A stretch of DNA of 63,511 nucleotides from Deltaproteobacteria bacterium (lineage in GTDB: Bacteria; Myxococcota_A; UBA9160; SZUA-336), in NCBI GenBank assembly GCA_019311115.1, contig JAFDDB010000005.1, positions 1 through 63,511 on the forward strand, in the 5' to 3' direction. Shown piece by piece: positions 51,800-60,989 of this stretch. Under the pieces are notes generated by a model, which searched no databases, had not been told where the DNA came from, and saw only the letters and a program-made list of their open reading frames with translations. Both the position numbers and the translations under genes were made by a program. The first letter of the stretch is position 1, and every line of letters starts with the position of its first letter.

Positions 51800-52537
51800 C
51801 TACGCGGCGGGAGGGGACACTGCGAGGTGTCGCTGCAGGAACGCTTCGGACGCGTCGAACTCCTCGAATGGCACGTCGACGTGCTTTCCCGGGTTCGCGT
51901 GCAGGCGCTTGTCCGGCGAGGCGATGCGGTCGAAGAGGTGCTGTGCGCTCGCGCGCTCGACCAACTCGTCGTGCCACTGCAACAGGAACAGGACGGGGCA
52001 GTGCACGCGGGCTGCATCTTCTTCGAGGCGGTCGCCCGTCGGGCCCATCACTCCCATCAACCCCAGCACGGCGACGCAGACGCGCGGCTCGGCAGCGACG
52101 AACGGAAGCCCGAAGATCGTGCCCATCGAGAGGCCCCAGTAGCCCACCGGCGCGACCCCGACCCCGTCGAGCTTCTGGAGCGCGTCGATGGTGGCCTTCC
52201 AGTCCTCGATCATCTCGTCGGTGTGGCGCTTCCTCCACCACCGGCGGCGCGCCTCCTCGATCGATGCGCCCATGTCGTCGGGTGCGCGGTCGCCGTGCGC
52301 GGGCCCGTCGATTGCCGTGGCGGCGTAGCCCAGGTGCCGCACCACGCGGCGCGCCATGCTGGTGATGTAGTCTTGGCGCTTGTGGCCGCTGCCGCCGTGG
52401 CCCAGCAGGACGAGCGGCCGCGGGCCGATCGCGTCCTCGGGCATCCAGAGCACGCCCGGAACGTCGCGGGCGCCGGCGCGGAGCACATAGCCGCGCTCCG
52501 AGACGCCCCGTGCTGAGACCGCTTCACCGATGAACAT
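51800..52537 (-). CDS. Alpha/beta hydrolase (dienelactone-hydrolase/FrsA-like)
   Basis: 245-aa protein. VLLGHGGSGHKRQDY carries the oxyanion loop, GYWGLSMGTIFGLP the nucleophile elbow (Ser near residue 130), HDELVERA the acid and the C-terminal ANPGKHVDVP the His. Loop RWWRKRHTDEMIEDWKATIDAL before the elbow fits a lid. ATG 52535-52537 chosen; a longer open frame upstream is antisense to the MBL gene. Same strand as the GNAT gene, divergent from the MBL gene. Confidence 0.82.
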   Translation of the reverse strand: MFIGEAVSARGVSERGYVLRAGARDVPGVLWMPEDAIGPRPLVLLGHGGSGHKRQDYITSMARRVVRHLGYAATAIDGPAHGDRAPDDMGASIEEARRRWWRKRHTDEMIEDWKATIDALQKLDGVGVAPVGYWGLSMGTIFGLPFVAAEPRVCVAVLGLMGVMGPTGDRLEEDAARVHCPVLFLLQWHDELVERASAQHLFDRIASPDKRLHANPGKHVDVPFEEFDASEAFLQRHLAVSPPAA

Positions 52538-52573
52538 GCCCGCGAGTCTACCACCCTGTGGCACCATGCCGGG

Positions 52574-53509
52574 ATGGAACTCCGTGAGATCGCGACGAAC
52601 GTCTACGCGTGCCTGCAGGAAGACCGCGGGCTCGGCTTCTCGAACTCGGGCCTGGTCAACCAGGCCGGCGGCCTGGTGATCGACACGTTCTGGGACCTGC
52701 CGCACACGCGCGAGATGATCGCGCAGTACGGCCGGGTCTGGTCCACGCCCGCGCGCCGCGTGGTCAACACGCACCACAACGGCGACCACTGCTGGGGAAA
52801 CCAACTCTTCGAGGACGCGGAGATCATCGCGCACCGACTCTGCGCGGAGCGCTTTGCGTCCGAGAACCCGGCCGGCATGCTCGCGCTGTCGCGCCAGGCA
52901 GAGAACGCGAATCCCGCGGTCGCCTCGCTGGCCCGGAGACTCGGGGAGTGGGACTTCGAGGGCATCGACCTGACGCCCCCGACCACGCTGGTCGAGGACC
53001 GCATGACGCTCGACCTGGAAGGCGTGGCGACGGAGCTGATTCACGTCGGACCCGCGCACACCGACGGCGACCTGATCGTGCACCTTCCGGAACACCGCGT
53101 GGTGTTCACCGGAGACGTGCTGTTCCGGCTCTGCACGCCGATCGGCTGGGAGGGCACGTACCAGCGCTGGATCGAGGCGCTCGACTTCATCGTCGGGCTC
53201 GAGCCCGAGGTCGTCGTGCCGGGACACGGCCCGATCTGCGGGATCGAGGGGCCGATCGAGATGAAGGAGTACCTGATCTTCGCCCGCGCCGAGGCCGCGC
53301 GGCACTTCGAGAACGGCCTGACGGCGCTCGAGGCGGCCAAGAAGATCGACCTGGGACCGTACGCGGGCTGGACGGAGCCGTCGCGGCTGATCTTCCAGGT
53401 CGAGCGCGCCTACCGCGAGTTCCGCGGCGAGCCGTACGACGCGCCCATCGACGTGACGGCGTCGTTCGCCGCCATGTACGAGCTCGAGCAGAGCTGGCAG
53501 GCGAGTTGA
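52574..53509 (+). CDS. Metallo-beta-lactamase-fold hydrolase
   Basis: 311-aa MBL-fold protein. Metal ligands: THHNGDHCWGN (HxHxDH variant, His-His-Asn-Gly-Asp-His), PAHTDGDLIVHLPEHRVVFTGDVLF (His and bridging Asp) and VVPGHGPICG (His). The C-terminal part (KEYLIFARAEAARHFENGLTALEAAKKIDLG) is helical. It is compatible with a glyoxalase-II-like or lactonase-type hydrolase. ATG 52574; the stop overlaps the TTG start of the following amidohydrolase (TTGA), so the two probably act in the same degradation step. Confidence 0.9.
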   Translation: MELREIATNVYACLQEDRGLGFSNSGLVNQAGGLVIDTFWDLPHTREMIAQYGRVWSTPARRVVNTHHNGDHCWGNQLFEDAEIIAHRLCAERFASENPAGMLALSRQAENANPAVASLARRLGEWDFEGIDLTPPTTLVEDRMTLDLEGVATELIHVGPAHTDGDLIVHLPEHRVVFTGDVLFRLCTPIGWEGTYQRWIEALDFIVGLEPEVVVPGHGPICGIEGPIEMKEYLIFARAEAARHFENGLTALEAAKKIDLGPYAGWTEPSRLIFQVERAYREFRGEPYDAPIDVTASFAAMYELEQSWQAS

Positions 53510-54702
53510 CGCTCGCGATCGTCGGCGTCCGCGTCTGGGACGGCAGCTCGGACCGGCTCTCCGATCCGTGCACCATCCGCGTCGAGGGCTCGCGGATCGC
53601 CGCGATCGGACCGGTCGGCGACGGGTCGACGCTTCTCGAAGGCGCCGAGGTCGTGGAGCCCGGGCCGGGCTGCGTCGCGCTCCCCGGCCTGATCGACGGG
53701 CACGTGCACCTGACGCTCGATCCCCAGGAGCGCGACGCGGCGGCGCAGGTGGCGCGCTCGCCGGAGGACACCGCGAAGGCGGCGGCGGAGCGCGCGGCTG
53801 CGATGGTGCGAGCCGGAATCACCACCGCGCGCGACCTGGGCGGGGGCCCCGGGCACCTGGAGTTGACTCTCCGCGACCGGATCGCGAGCGGCGAGGTCGC
53901 CGGACCGCGGCTGCTCTGTGCCGGTCAGCCGCTGACGAGCCCCGGTGGGCACTGCCACTTCTGGGGTGGAGAGGTTGAGGGCGACGACGAGATCCGCGCG
54001 TTCGTCGCCAAGCAACGCGACGCCGGCGTGGACTGGATCAAGATCATGGCCACGGGCGGCGTGCTCACGAAGGGAACGCGTCCGGGCGAGCCACAGTTCG
54101 AGCAGGCGCGGATCGAGACCGCCTGCGATGCCGCGCGGCTCGCAGGACGCCGCATCGCGGCGCACTGCCACGCGACCGAGGGGATCCGCCGGGCCGTGCG
54201 AGCGGGGGTTGACAGCGTCGAGCACTGCTCGTGGTCGGGTGCAAAGGGCTTCGGCTCCGACGTGGACGAGGCGCTGGCCAGCGAGATCGGCGAGCGCGGC
54301 ACCTGGATCTCGCCGACGGTAAACGCCGGTTGGAAGCGCTTCATCGAGGACAAGGAAGGCGTCGAGACGGAGTTCTTCTCGAACATGCGCCGGGCCTTCG
54401 AGGCGCTGCGCGGCGCGGGCGCGCGGCTGATCGTGTCGACGGATGCCGGAATCCCGAACGTGGCGCACGACGCGCTGCCCCGCGCGCTGCCAATCTTCGC
54501 GCGGTTCACCGGGCTGTCGCCGGTCGAGGTGCTGCGCTGCGCAACGTCGGCAGCAGCGGCGGCACTCGGAGTGGACGACCGGACGGGAAGACTCGAGCCG
54601 GGTCTCGAGGCCGACGTGCTCGTCGTCCAGGGCGATCCGCTCACGAACCTGTCGGCACTCGAGCGCCCCGTACTGGTGCTGGCCCGCGGCGTCCGCGCCT
54701 AG
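53506..54702 (+). CDS. Amidohydrolase (metal-dependent, prolidase/imidazolonepropionase-type)
   Basis: 398-aa barrel enzyme. HxH pair in LPGLIDGHVHLTLD, conserved IKIMATGGVLTKG, His pairs in RRIAAHCHATEGIRRAV and SVEHCSW, Asp in VSTDAGIPN, and the C-terminal RTGRLEPGLEADVLVV. The sequence is that of organophosphate/pro-Xaa carboxypeptidase-like and phenylurea-type amidohydrolases. TTG start 53506-53508 overlaps the upstream TGA. All metal ligands are intact, unlike the pseudo-enzyme at 45677. Confidence 0.9.
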   Translation: MTLAIVGVRVWDGSSDRLSDPCTIRVEGSRIAAIGPVGDGSTLLEGAEVVEPGPGCVALPGLIDGHVHLTLDPQERDAAAQVARSPEDTAKAAAERAAAMVRAGITTARDLGGGPGHLELTLRDRIASGEVAGPRLLCAGQPLTSPGGHCHFWGGEVEGDDEIRAFVAKQRDAGVDWIKIMATGGVLTKGTRPGEPQFEQARIETACDAARLAGRRIAAHCHATEGIRRAVRAGVDSVEHCSWSGAKGFGSDVDEALASEIGERGTWISPTVNAGWKRFIEDKEGVETEFFSNMRRAFEALRGAGARLIVSTDAGIPNVAHDALPRALPIFARFTGLSPVEVLRCATSAAAAALGVDDRTGRLEPGLEADVLVVQGDPLTNLSALERPVLVLARGVRA

Positions 54703-54891
54703 CCCCGATCCGAGATCAGTGGGTGGGCGCGGCAGATGGTGGGCGGCGTACGGCTGGGAGCCCTGCTCGGCGCCGGGGTGGCGTGTCTCCGCTTCCTTCC
54801 CCCGAGGCCGCGCCGGATTCGGCCCGAGAGGGGTCGACCCGGGCGCAGTCCGGATCCTCGGGGGCGTTGATCTCACTTCGGGGCTAGCGGC

Positions 54892-55638
54892 CTAGCGGAG
54901 GTACGTGCGCCAGATGTGCAGGATCTCGAGTACCGCGCGGGCGAAGTCGCTCGCGTGGAGCTTCGAGCCCGCCACGTCGCGCCACTCTTCGAGCGGGTAC
55001 TCGTAGATCGACTCTGCGACGTCCGCGCCGTGAGTGAGTCGCCGGGCCTGGATCAGGCGCGCGATGATCTCGACGTCGAAGACCCAGGTCGTCGTGAACG
55101 GATCCGCGAACAGTGCCTGGATCTCGGGCGTGGCCCGGAACAGCTTGGCGCCGCACTGTGTGTCGTAGATGCCCAGGCGCAGCATCACCGAGACCACCGT
55201 CGCGAAGACCCGTCCCAGGTAGTGGCGCGCCATCTTCCGCTCGATGGAGCGCCCGAGCAGCTTGACCCGCGAGCCGAACACCATGTCGATCCCGGGCTTC
55301 GCGTCGAGCACGCCTCGAAGCTGCGGGATGGCGGCGAGCGGCGTCGCGAGGTCCGCGTCCCAGAAACCGACACAGCCCACGCCCTCGCCGAAGCTCGCCG
55401 AGATTCCGCGGCGCACGGCTTCGGCCTTGCCGCGGTTCGGATCCAGGTCGAGGACCGAGAAGCGCGACGGGTGGCGCGACTCGAGGAGGCGTAGCCGCTC
55501 GAGCGTGTCGTCGCTGCTGCCGTCGTTGACGAGCTTGAAGTCGATGTCGTCGTGACGTTCGACGAACTCCGCGAGCGCGTCGGGGTCGAGGCGGCGGGCT
55601 TCGTTGTAGCAGGGGACGACGATGACCGTCCGGCTCAC
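54892..55638 (-). CDS. Family-2 glycosyltransferase (dolichyl-phosphate-mannose-synthase-like)
   Basis: 248-aa inverting GT2. VIVVPCYNEARRLD, VNDGSSDDTLERL, NRGKAEAVRRGI and FWDADLATPLAAIPQL (DxD-like Asp) are present, with VFGSRV and the typical YDTQCGAKLFRA acceptor-side block. C-terminal helices look partly amphipathic; no membrane segments, so likely soluble or peripheral. It probably transfers a sugar to a lipid phosphate. GTG start 55636-55638 with GGAGA upstream, 40 nt after the TesB gene. Confidence 0.92.
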   Translation of the reverse strand: MSRTVIVVPCYNEARRLDPDALAEFVERHDDIDFKLVNDGSSDDTLERLRLLESRHPSRFSVLDLDPNRGKAEAVRRGISASFGEGVGCVGFWDADLATPLAAIPQLRGVLDAKPGIDMVFGSRVKLLGRSIERKMARHYLGRVFATVVSVMLRLGIYDTQCGAKLFRATPEIQALFADPFTTTWVFDVEIIARLIQARRLTHGADVAESIYEYPLEEWRDVAGSKLHASDFARAVLEILHIWRTYLR

Positions 55639-55678
55639 GGGCTCTCCTTCCTGCTGGCGACGGGGGACACGGCTTCCC

Positions 55679-56581
55679 TCAGCGCTTTTCTGCGGACTCT
55701 TTTCGAGGCGTGTTGACCCGGCGCATCAGACCTTCTTGCGCGACCGACGCGACCAGCCGGCCCTCGCGCGAGAAGATCGTGCCGCGTGCGAAGCCGCGCG
55801 CGCCCGAGGCGGCCGGCGAGTCCTGCGCGTAGAGCAGCCACTCGTCGGCGCGGCTCGTGCGGTGGAACCAGACGGCGTGGTCGAGACTCGCCGTCATCAC
55901 GTTGCGCTCCGGCCAGCCGCGTCCGTGGCGCCGCACCGCGTTGTCGAGCAGCGACATGTCGGACGCGTAGGTGATCAGGCACTGGTGCAGGCGCGGGTCT
56001 TCGGGGAGCGTGCCGTTCGTGCGGAACCAGACCAGGTTCGGTCCCGGATCCGGGTCGGCCTCGCCGCCCATCATGCTCATCGCGCGGCTGGAGCGCAGGT
56101 CGATGGCGCGCTCGCGCTGCATCCACGTGCGCATCTCTTCGGGGACCTTGCTGCCGAGCGAGGCGAAGCGCTCCTGCCAGGTCGGCAGCGTCTCGGGGTC
56201 GGGAGCGTCGGGCATCTCGTCCTGGTGCTCGAAGCCCTCCTCGGGCTTGTGGAACGACACCGACATGTTGAAGATCGCGCGGCCCCGCTGCAGCGCGACG
56301 GTGCGCCGGGTGGTGAACGAGCTGCCGTCGCGGATCGGGTCGACCGTGTAGATGACGGGAACTTCCGGGTCGCCGGGCCGCAGGAAGTAGGCGTGCAGCG
56401 AGTGGGCGAGCCGCCCCTCCACCGTGCGGCCGGCAGCCGCCAGCGCCTGCGCCGCGACCTGCCCGCCGAATAGCCGCCCCCAGCCGGGGCGCTCGTTGCG
56501 GCCGCGGAAGAGGTTGACGTCGAGCTCTTCCAGGTCGAGCAGCGAGATCAGCTCGCGCAGCGGCGCGTTGGGTTCGGTCAC
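55679..56581 (-). CDS. tesB: Acyl-CoA thioesterase II
   Basis: 300-aa double-hotdog thioesterase. N-terminal half LFGGQVAAQALAAAGRTV and HSLHAYFLRPGDPEVPVIYTVDPIRDGSSFTTRRTVALQRGRAIF, which are TesB signatures; C-terminal half has DHAVWFHRTSRADEWLLYAQDSPAASGARGFARGTIFSREGRLVASVAQEGLMR with the catalytic Asp/Gln region. Length equals E. coli TesB (286) plus a short tail. GTG start 56579-56581 with GAGG upstream. Hydrolyses medium- and long-chain acyl-CoA, in keeping with the acyl-CoA dehydrogenase genes nearby. Confidence 0.93.
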   Translation of the reverse strand: MTEPNAPLRELISLLDLEELDVNLFRGRNERPGWGRLFGGQVAAQALAAAGRTVEGRLAHSLHAYFLRPGDPEVPVIYTVDPIRDGSSFTTRRTVALQRGRAIFNMSVSFHKPEEGFEHQDEMPDAPDPETLPTWQERFASLGSKVPEEMRTWMQRERAIDLRSSRAMSMMGGEADPDPGPNLVWFRTNGTLPEDPRLHQCLITYASDMSLLDNAVRRHGRGWPERNVMTASLDHAVWFHRTSRADEWLLYAQDSPAASGARGFARGTIFSREGRLVASVAQEGLMRRVNTPRKESAEKR

Positions 56582-56644
56582 GTGGGATCCTCGCCTTGCC
56601 TCGGGTGCGGCTCGGGTTCGCGGGGTCAGGTAGCATAGGGCGTG

Positions 56645-58954
56645 ATGAGCGACGAGCCCGCCCTGGTCGACCCGGTCTGTGGAATGACCGTCTCGAGGGA
56701 CTCCCCGCACCGCTTCGAGTACCGCGGGGAGAGGTACGGGTTCTGCTGCGCGCGTTGCGCCGAGCGCTTCGAAGCCGACCCCGAGAGCTTCCTGTCCGGG
56801 GATGCGGACGCTGCGGCCGCCGACGCGGGCGACCCCGACGCGCTCTACATCTGTCCCATGGACCCCGAGGTCGAGCAGCGCGGTCCCGGCACCTGCCCGA
56901 TCTGCGGCATGGCCCTCGAGCCCGCGGTGCCCGTGCTGGCGGAGTCCGAGCCGAACGCGGAGCTGGTCGACATGGGCCGCCGCTTCGCCTGGAGCCTGCT
57001 GCTCACGCTGCCCGTCTTCGTGATCGCCATGTCCGAGATGCTGCCCGGCGACCCGTTCGGCAGCGTCCTGTCGCCGCGGTCCCGCGCGTGGTTGCAGCTC
57101 GCACTGTGCGCTCCGGTGGTGCTCTGGGGCGGGGCACCCTTCTTCGTGAGGGGCTGGATGTCGCTGCGGACGTGGCACCTCAACATGTTCACGCTGATCG
57201 CGCTGGGCACGGGCACGGCCTTCGGCTACAGCGTGGTCGCGACGCTGGCGCCCGGCATCTTCCCCGAGTCGTTCAGGGGCCCCGGGGGACACGTGGCGGT
57301 GTACTTCGAGGCCGCCGCTGTGATCGTGACGCTCGTCCTGCTGGGGCAGGTGCTCGAGCTTCGGGCGCGCAGCCGCACGGGCGCCGCGATCCGCGCGCTG
57401 CTCGGGCTCGCGCCGAACACCGCCCGCAGGATCGACTCCGACGGGTCGGAGCACGACGTGCCGCTCGAGGACGTGCGCTCGGGCGACCGCCTGCGCGTGC
57501 GCCCCGGAGAGAAGGTGCCAGTCGACGGCGACGTGGTGGACGGGTCGAGCGCGGTGGACGAGTCGATGGTCACGGGCGAGCCGATGCCCGTGCCGCGAGT
57601 CGCGGGCGACCCCGTGATCGGCGCCACCGTGAACGGGACCGGAACGCTGGTGATCGAGGCCCGCCGCGTGGGGGCCGACACGCTGCTCGCGCAGATCGTG
57701 CGCATGGTGGCCGAGGCGCAGCGCAGCCGCGCGCCCGTCCAGCGCCTGGCCGACGCGGTGGCCGCCTGGTTCGTGCCCGCGGTGATCCTGTCGGCGGGCG
57801 TGGCGTTCGCGGCCTGGGCGGTCTTCGGTCCGGAGCCACGCCTGGCCTACGCGCTGATCAACGCCGTGGCCGTGCTCATCATCGCCTGTCCCTGCGCGCT
57901 GGGCCTGGCCACGCCCATGTCGATCATGGTGGCCGCGGGGCGCGGGGCCGCAGCGGGCGTGCTGTTCCGCAACGCGGAGGCGATCGAGGTGCTGCGCAGC
58001 GTCGACACCCTGGTCGTGGACAAGACGGGCACGCTCACCGAGGGCCGGCCCCGGCTCGTCAGCGTCGTCCCGTCGCCGGGACAGGACGAAGAAGAGCTGC
58101 TCCGCCTGGCGGCCAGCCTGGAACTCGCGAGCGAGCACCCGCTCGGAGCCGCGATCGTCGAGGGCGCGCGGGCTCGCGGCGTGGAGACCGCCCCGGTCGC
58201 CGAGTTCGAGTCCGAGACGGGCCGCGGCGTGATCGGCCAGGTGGACGGACGCAGCGTTGCCGTCGGCAGCCGGCGCTTCATCGACGAGAAGGGCGAGTCC
58301 ACCGGCGCGCTCGACGTGCGCGCGGACGCCCTGTGGGTCGAGGGCCAGACGGTCGTCTTCGTCGCGTTGGACGGTCACCTGGCGGGTCTGCTCGGCGTGA
58401 AGGACCCGATCAAGGAGTCCACGCCCGAGGCCATCGGGCGGCTCCACGCCGACGGCGTGCGCATCATCATGCTGACCGGCGACAGCCGGGCGACCGCCGA
58501 CAGCGTGGCGCGTCAGCTGGGCATCGACGAGGTGATCGCGGACGTGCTGCCCGAGGGCAAGCTCGACGTGATCCGCGAGCTGCAGACCACGCACATCGTG
58601 GCCATGGCTGGCGACGGCATCAACGACGCGCCGGCCCTGGCGCAGGCCCACGTCGGCATCGCCATGGGTACGGGCACCGACGTGGCGATGGAGAGCGCCA
58701 GCGTGACTCTCGTGCGCGGCGACCTGCGCGCCATCGCGCGCGCCCGGCGCTTGAGCCGCGCGACCATGGCGAACATCCGCCAGAACCTGTTCTTCGCGTT
58801 CGTCTACAACGCGCTCGGCGTGCCCCTGGCGGCCGGCGCGCTCTACCCGGTCTTCGGCCTGTTGCTGAGCCCGATGGTGGCGGCCGCGGCCATGAGCCTG
58901 AGCTCCGTGTCGGTCATCAGCAACGCCCTGCGCCTGCGCCGCGTACGCCTCTGA
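56645..58954 (+). CDS. P1B-type copper/silver-translocating ATPase with YHS domain
   Basis: 769-aa heavy-metal pump. Residues 1-55 are a YHS domain ([20 protein letters not shown]). It is followed by a heavy-metal-binding segment ([26 protein letters not shown]). The membrane core has CPC in [15 protein letters not shown], the phosphorylation loop [11 protein letters not shown] (Asp), [15 protein letters not shown], GTPase-like [14 protein letters not shown] and the C-terminal [28 protein letters not shown] fusions are typical of CopA/SilP-type exporters. ATG 56645 follows a GTG (56642); either may start. Single gene. Confidence 0.95.
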   Translation: MSDEPALVDPVCGMTVSRDSPHRFEYRGERYGFCCARCAERFEADPESFLSGDADAAAADAGDPDALYICPMDPEVEQRGPGTCPICGMALEPAVPVLAESEPNAELVDMGRRFAWSLLLTLPVFVIAMSEMLPGDPFGSVLSPRSRAWLQLALCAPVVLWGGAPFFVRGWMSLRTWHLNMFTLIALGTGTAFGYSVVATLAPGIFPESFRGPGGHVAVYFEAAAVIVTLVLLGQVLELRARSRTGAAIRALLGLAPNTARRIDSDGSEHDVPLEDVRSGDRLRVRPGEKVPVDGDVVDGSSAVDESMVTGEPMPVPRVAGDPVIGATVNGTGTLVIEARRVGADTLLAQIVRMVAEAQRSRAPVQRLADAVAAWFVPAVILSAGVAFAAWAVFGPEPRLAYALINAVAVLIIACPCALGLATPMSIMVAAGRGAAAGVLFRNAEAIEVLRSVDTLVVDKTGTLTEGRPRLVSVVPSPGQDEEELLRLAASLELASEHPLGAAIVEGARARGVETAPVAEFESETGRGVIGQVDGRSVAVGSRRFIDEKGESTGALDVRADALWVEGQTVVFVALDGHLAGLLGVKDPIKESTPEAIGRLHADGVRIIMLTGDSRATADSVARQLGIDEVIADVLPEGKLDVIRELQTTHIVAMAGDGINDAPALAQAHVGIAMGTGTDVAMESASVTLVRGDLRAIARARRLSRATMANIRQNLFFAFVYNALGVPLAAGALYPVFGLLLSPMVAAAAMSLSSVSVISNALRLRRVRL

Positions 58955-59028
58955 GCCCCCTGGGCCCTTCCGGGGGCCGATTCCTGTAAGCTGGCCCTCC
59001 GGTCCGCGGGACCGACGGGAGCACGGCG

Positions 59029-59898
59029 ATGGTACGTGGCAGCTGTCTCTGTGGAGACGTCGCCTGGGAGGCGACCGGCCAGTTCGACCTCATGTCGCAC
59101 TGTCACTGCTCGATGTGCCGCAAGACGCACGGGACCGCCTTCGCGACCTGGGTCGCGACCGAGACCTCGGGCTTCCGCATGGTGCGGGGAGGCGACGGCG
59201 TCGCGCGCTACGAGTCGTCGCCCGGCTTCCAACGCTGCTTCTGCGCGCGCTGCGGCTCATCGGTTCCCAGGGTGCCGGGGGACGGCGAGCCGGGCGGCGA
59301 GCGCGTGTTCGTGCCCGCGGGCTGCTTGGACGACGACCCGGGCGTCCGTCCCCTCTCGCACATCTTCGTCGGCTCCAAGGCGCCGTGGTTCGCGATCAGC
59401 GACGACCTGCCTCGGTTCGACGCGTACCCGCCCGGCATCGGGGGCGAGGTGAAGCGCGGCGCTCGCGCACCGGCCATCCGCGAGGGCGCCCTGCGCGGCA
59501 GCTGTCTTTGCGGCGCGGTGGCCTTCGAGCTCGACGCAAAGCCGGCGCTCCTCGTCCACTGCCACTGCTCGCGCTGCCGCAAAGCGCGCGCCGCCGCGCA
59601 CAACTCGAACATGTTCGTCCGCGAAGGTGAGCTCCGCTGGGTCCGCGGCGAGGACCACGTGACGCAGTTCGAGCTTCCGGAGGCCGACGTGTTCGGCACG
59701 CGCTTCTGCTCGACCTGCGGGTCGATGACGCCGCGTCCCGGCGAGCAGAGTGGCGCGGTCCCGGTGTCCGGGGGCGCGCTCGACGACGACCCGGGCGACC
59801 TTCCGGTGATCCGCATCTTCTGCGGGTCCAAGGCTCCCTGGTTCGAGATCACGGGCGACCAGCCGGCGTTCGACGCGTACGCGCCGGGGCGGAGCTAG
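59029..59898 (+). CDS. Protein with two tandem GFA (CENP-V) zinc domains
   Basis: 289-aa protein made of two homologous domains (1-140 and about 155-289). Each has the GFA zinc motifs: GSCLCGDVAW...HCHCSMCRK plus FCARCGSS in the first, and GSCLCGAVAF...HCHCSRCRK plus FCSTCGS in the second. Both end similarly (SKAPWFAISDDLPRFDAYPPG; SKAPWFEITGDQPAFDAYAPG). GFA proteins form S-hydroxymethyl-glutathione or bind related thiol adducts; whether both domains act is unknown. Stop 59896-59898; the acyl-CoA dehydrogenase starts 2 nt later. Confidence 0.93.
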   Translation: MVRGSCLCGDVAWEATGQFDLMSHCHCSMCRKTHGTAFATWVATETSGFRMVRGGDGVARYESSPGFQRCFCARCGSSVPRVPGDGEPGGERVFVPAGCLDDDPGVRPLSHIFVGSKAPWFAISDDLPRFDAYPPGIGGEVKRGARAPAIREGALRGSCLCGAVAFELDAKPALLVHCHCSRCRKARAAAHNSNMFVREGELRWVRGEDHVTQFELPEADVFGTRFCSTCGSMTPRPGEQSGAVPVSGGALDDDPGDLPVIRIFCGSKAPWFEITGDQPAFDAYAPGRS

Positions 59899-59900
59899 CG

Positions 59901-60989
59901 ATGTTCGACCTGTCGCCCGGAGAGGACCTGGAGCTGCTCGTCGACACGGCGAGGAGCTTCGCGCAGGACGAGCTGGCGCCGCGCGTTCGCGACGCCGAGT
60001 CCGCACGCGAGGTCGACGCCGAGGTGCGCGCGGCGTTCCGGCAGATCGGGTTCGCGGGTCTGGAGCTTCCCGAGGCGCTGGGCGGCGCGGCTCTCGGTCC
60101 GGTGGCGCGCGCGCTCGTCAACGAGGAGCTCGCCGCGGCCGACGCCGGCGCCGCGCTGGCGCTCGATCCACTCGGTCCCGCGCAGTACGCGCTCGCCGAG
60201 CTGGGGGGCGAAGAGGCGCTGAAGGAGTTCGCGCTGCCGCTGCTCGACGCCGACGGCGCCCGCGCGCTGCTGGTCACGCGCAGCGAGTGCCGGCTGCACG
60301 ACGCGTCGTCCGACCGGGTTACCGGGCGCGTGCCCTGGGTGCCGGCCGACCGCGTGGACCTGCTGGTGGTGCTGGCGCCCGACGGAGCGTTCGCGATTCG
60401 CGAGGGTATCGAGGTCGAGACGCTCCGGGGAAGTGGTCTTCGGGCGGCCGGTGCGTCGGAGCTCCGGTTCGACGGCGCGCCCGTGGCCGCGCGCTGGACG
60501 GGTGCGGCTCCCGCCACGCGTGCCCTGGCGCGCGCGCGCCTGTACGTGAGCGGGCTGCTGGTCGGGACGTTGCGCCAGGCCGCGGAGTTCTCTCGAAGCT
60601 ACGCCTTGGAGCGCACCGCGTTCGGCCGGCCGATCGCGCACCACCAGGCGCTCGCGTTCCTGCTCGTAGACATGTACGCGGCCGTGGACGGTGCGCGCCT
60701 GCTGCTGCACGAGGCCGCCTGGCGTGCGGAACGCGGGAGCGGAGGAGAGGCGCTGGCGGCGTCCGCCTTCGTCGAGGCGGTCGAGGTCTCGCGCTTCGTC
60801 GGACCGAACGGCGTGCAGGTGCTCGGCGGACACGGCTTCATGCAGGACTACCCGGTCGAGAAGTACATGCGCGAGTCGCGGGCGCTGGGACTCGTGCTCG
60901 GCGGCGTCGACGCCGCGATCGAGGAAGCCGGCCGCGCGCTCTGCGCGGAGGAGGCTCCCGTCTCGCTCTCGTTCGCGGAGGGTCCGTGA
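59901..60989 (+). CDS. Acyl-CoA dehydrogenase family protein (short form)
   Basis: 362-aa ACAD-fold protein. The N-terminal helices (FAQDELAPRVRDAE), LELPEALGGAALGPVARALVNEELAAADAG, a C-terminal block with RSYALERTAFGRPIAHHQALAFLLVDMYAAVDGARLLLHEAAW and FVGPNGVQVLGGHGFMQDYPVEKYMRESRAL carry FAD- and CoA-binding residues. The middle beta domain is short (RVDLLVVLAPDGAF). No clear catalytic Glu-equivalent is assignable by eye, so it could be a partner subunit. ATG 59901. Overlaps the next ACAD by one base (TGATG). Confidence 0.9.
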   Translation: MFDLSPGEDLELLVDTARSFAQDELAPRVRDAESAREVDAEVRAAFRQIGFAGLELPEALGGAALGPVARALVNEELAAADAGAALALDPLGPAQYALAELGGEEALKEFALPLLDADGARALLVTRSECRLHDASSDRVTGRVPWVPADRVDLLVVLAPDGAFAIREGIEVETLRGSGLRAAGASELRFDGAPVAARWTGAAPATRALARARLYVSGLLVGTLRQAAEFSRSYALERTAFGRPIAHHQALAFLLVDMYAAVDGARLLLHEAAWRAERGSGGEALAASAFVEAVEVSRFVGPNGVQVLGGHGFMQDYPVEKYMRESRALGLVLGGVDAAIEEAGRALCAEEAPVSLSFAEGP

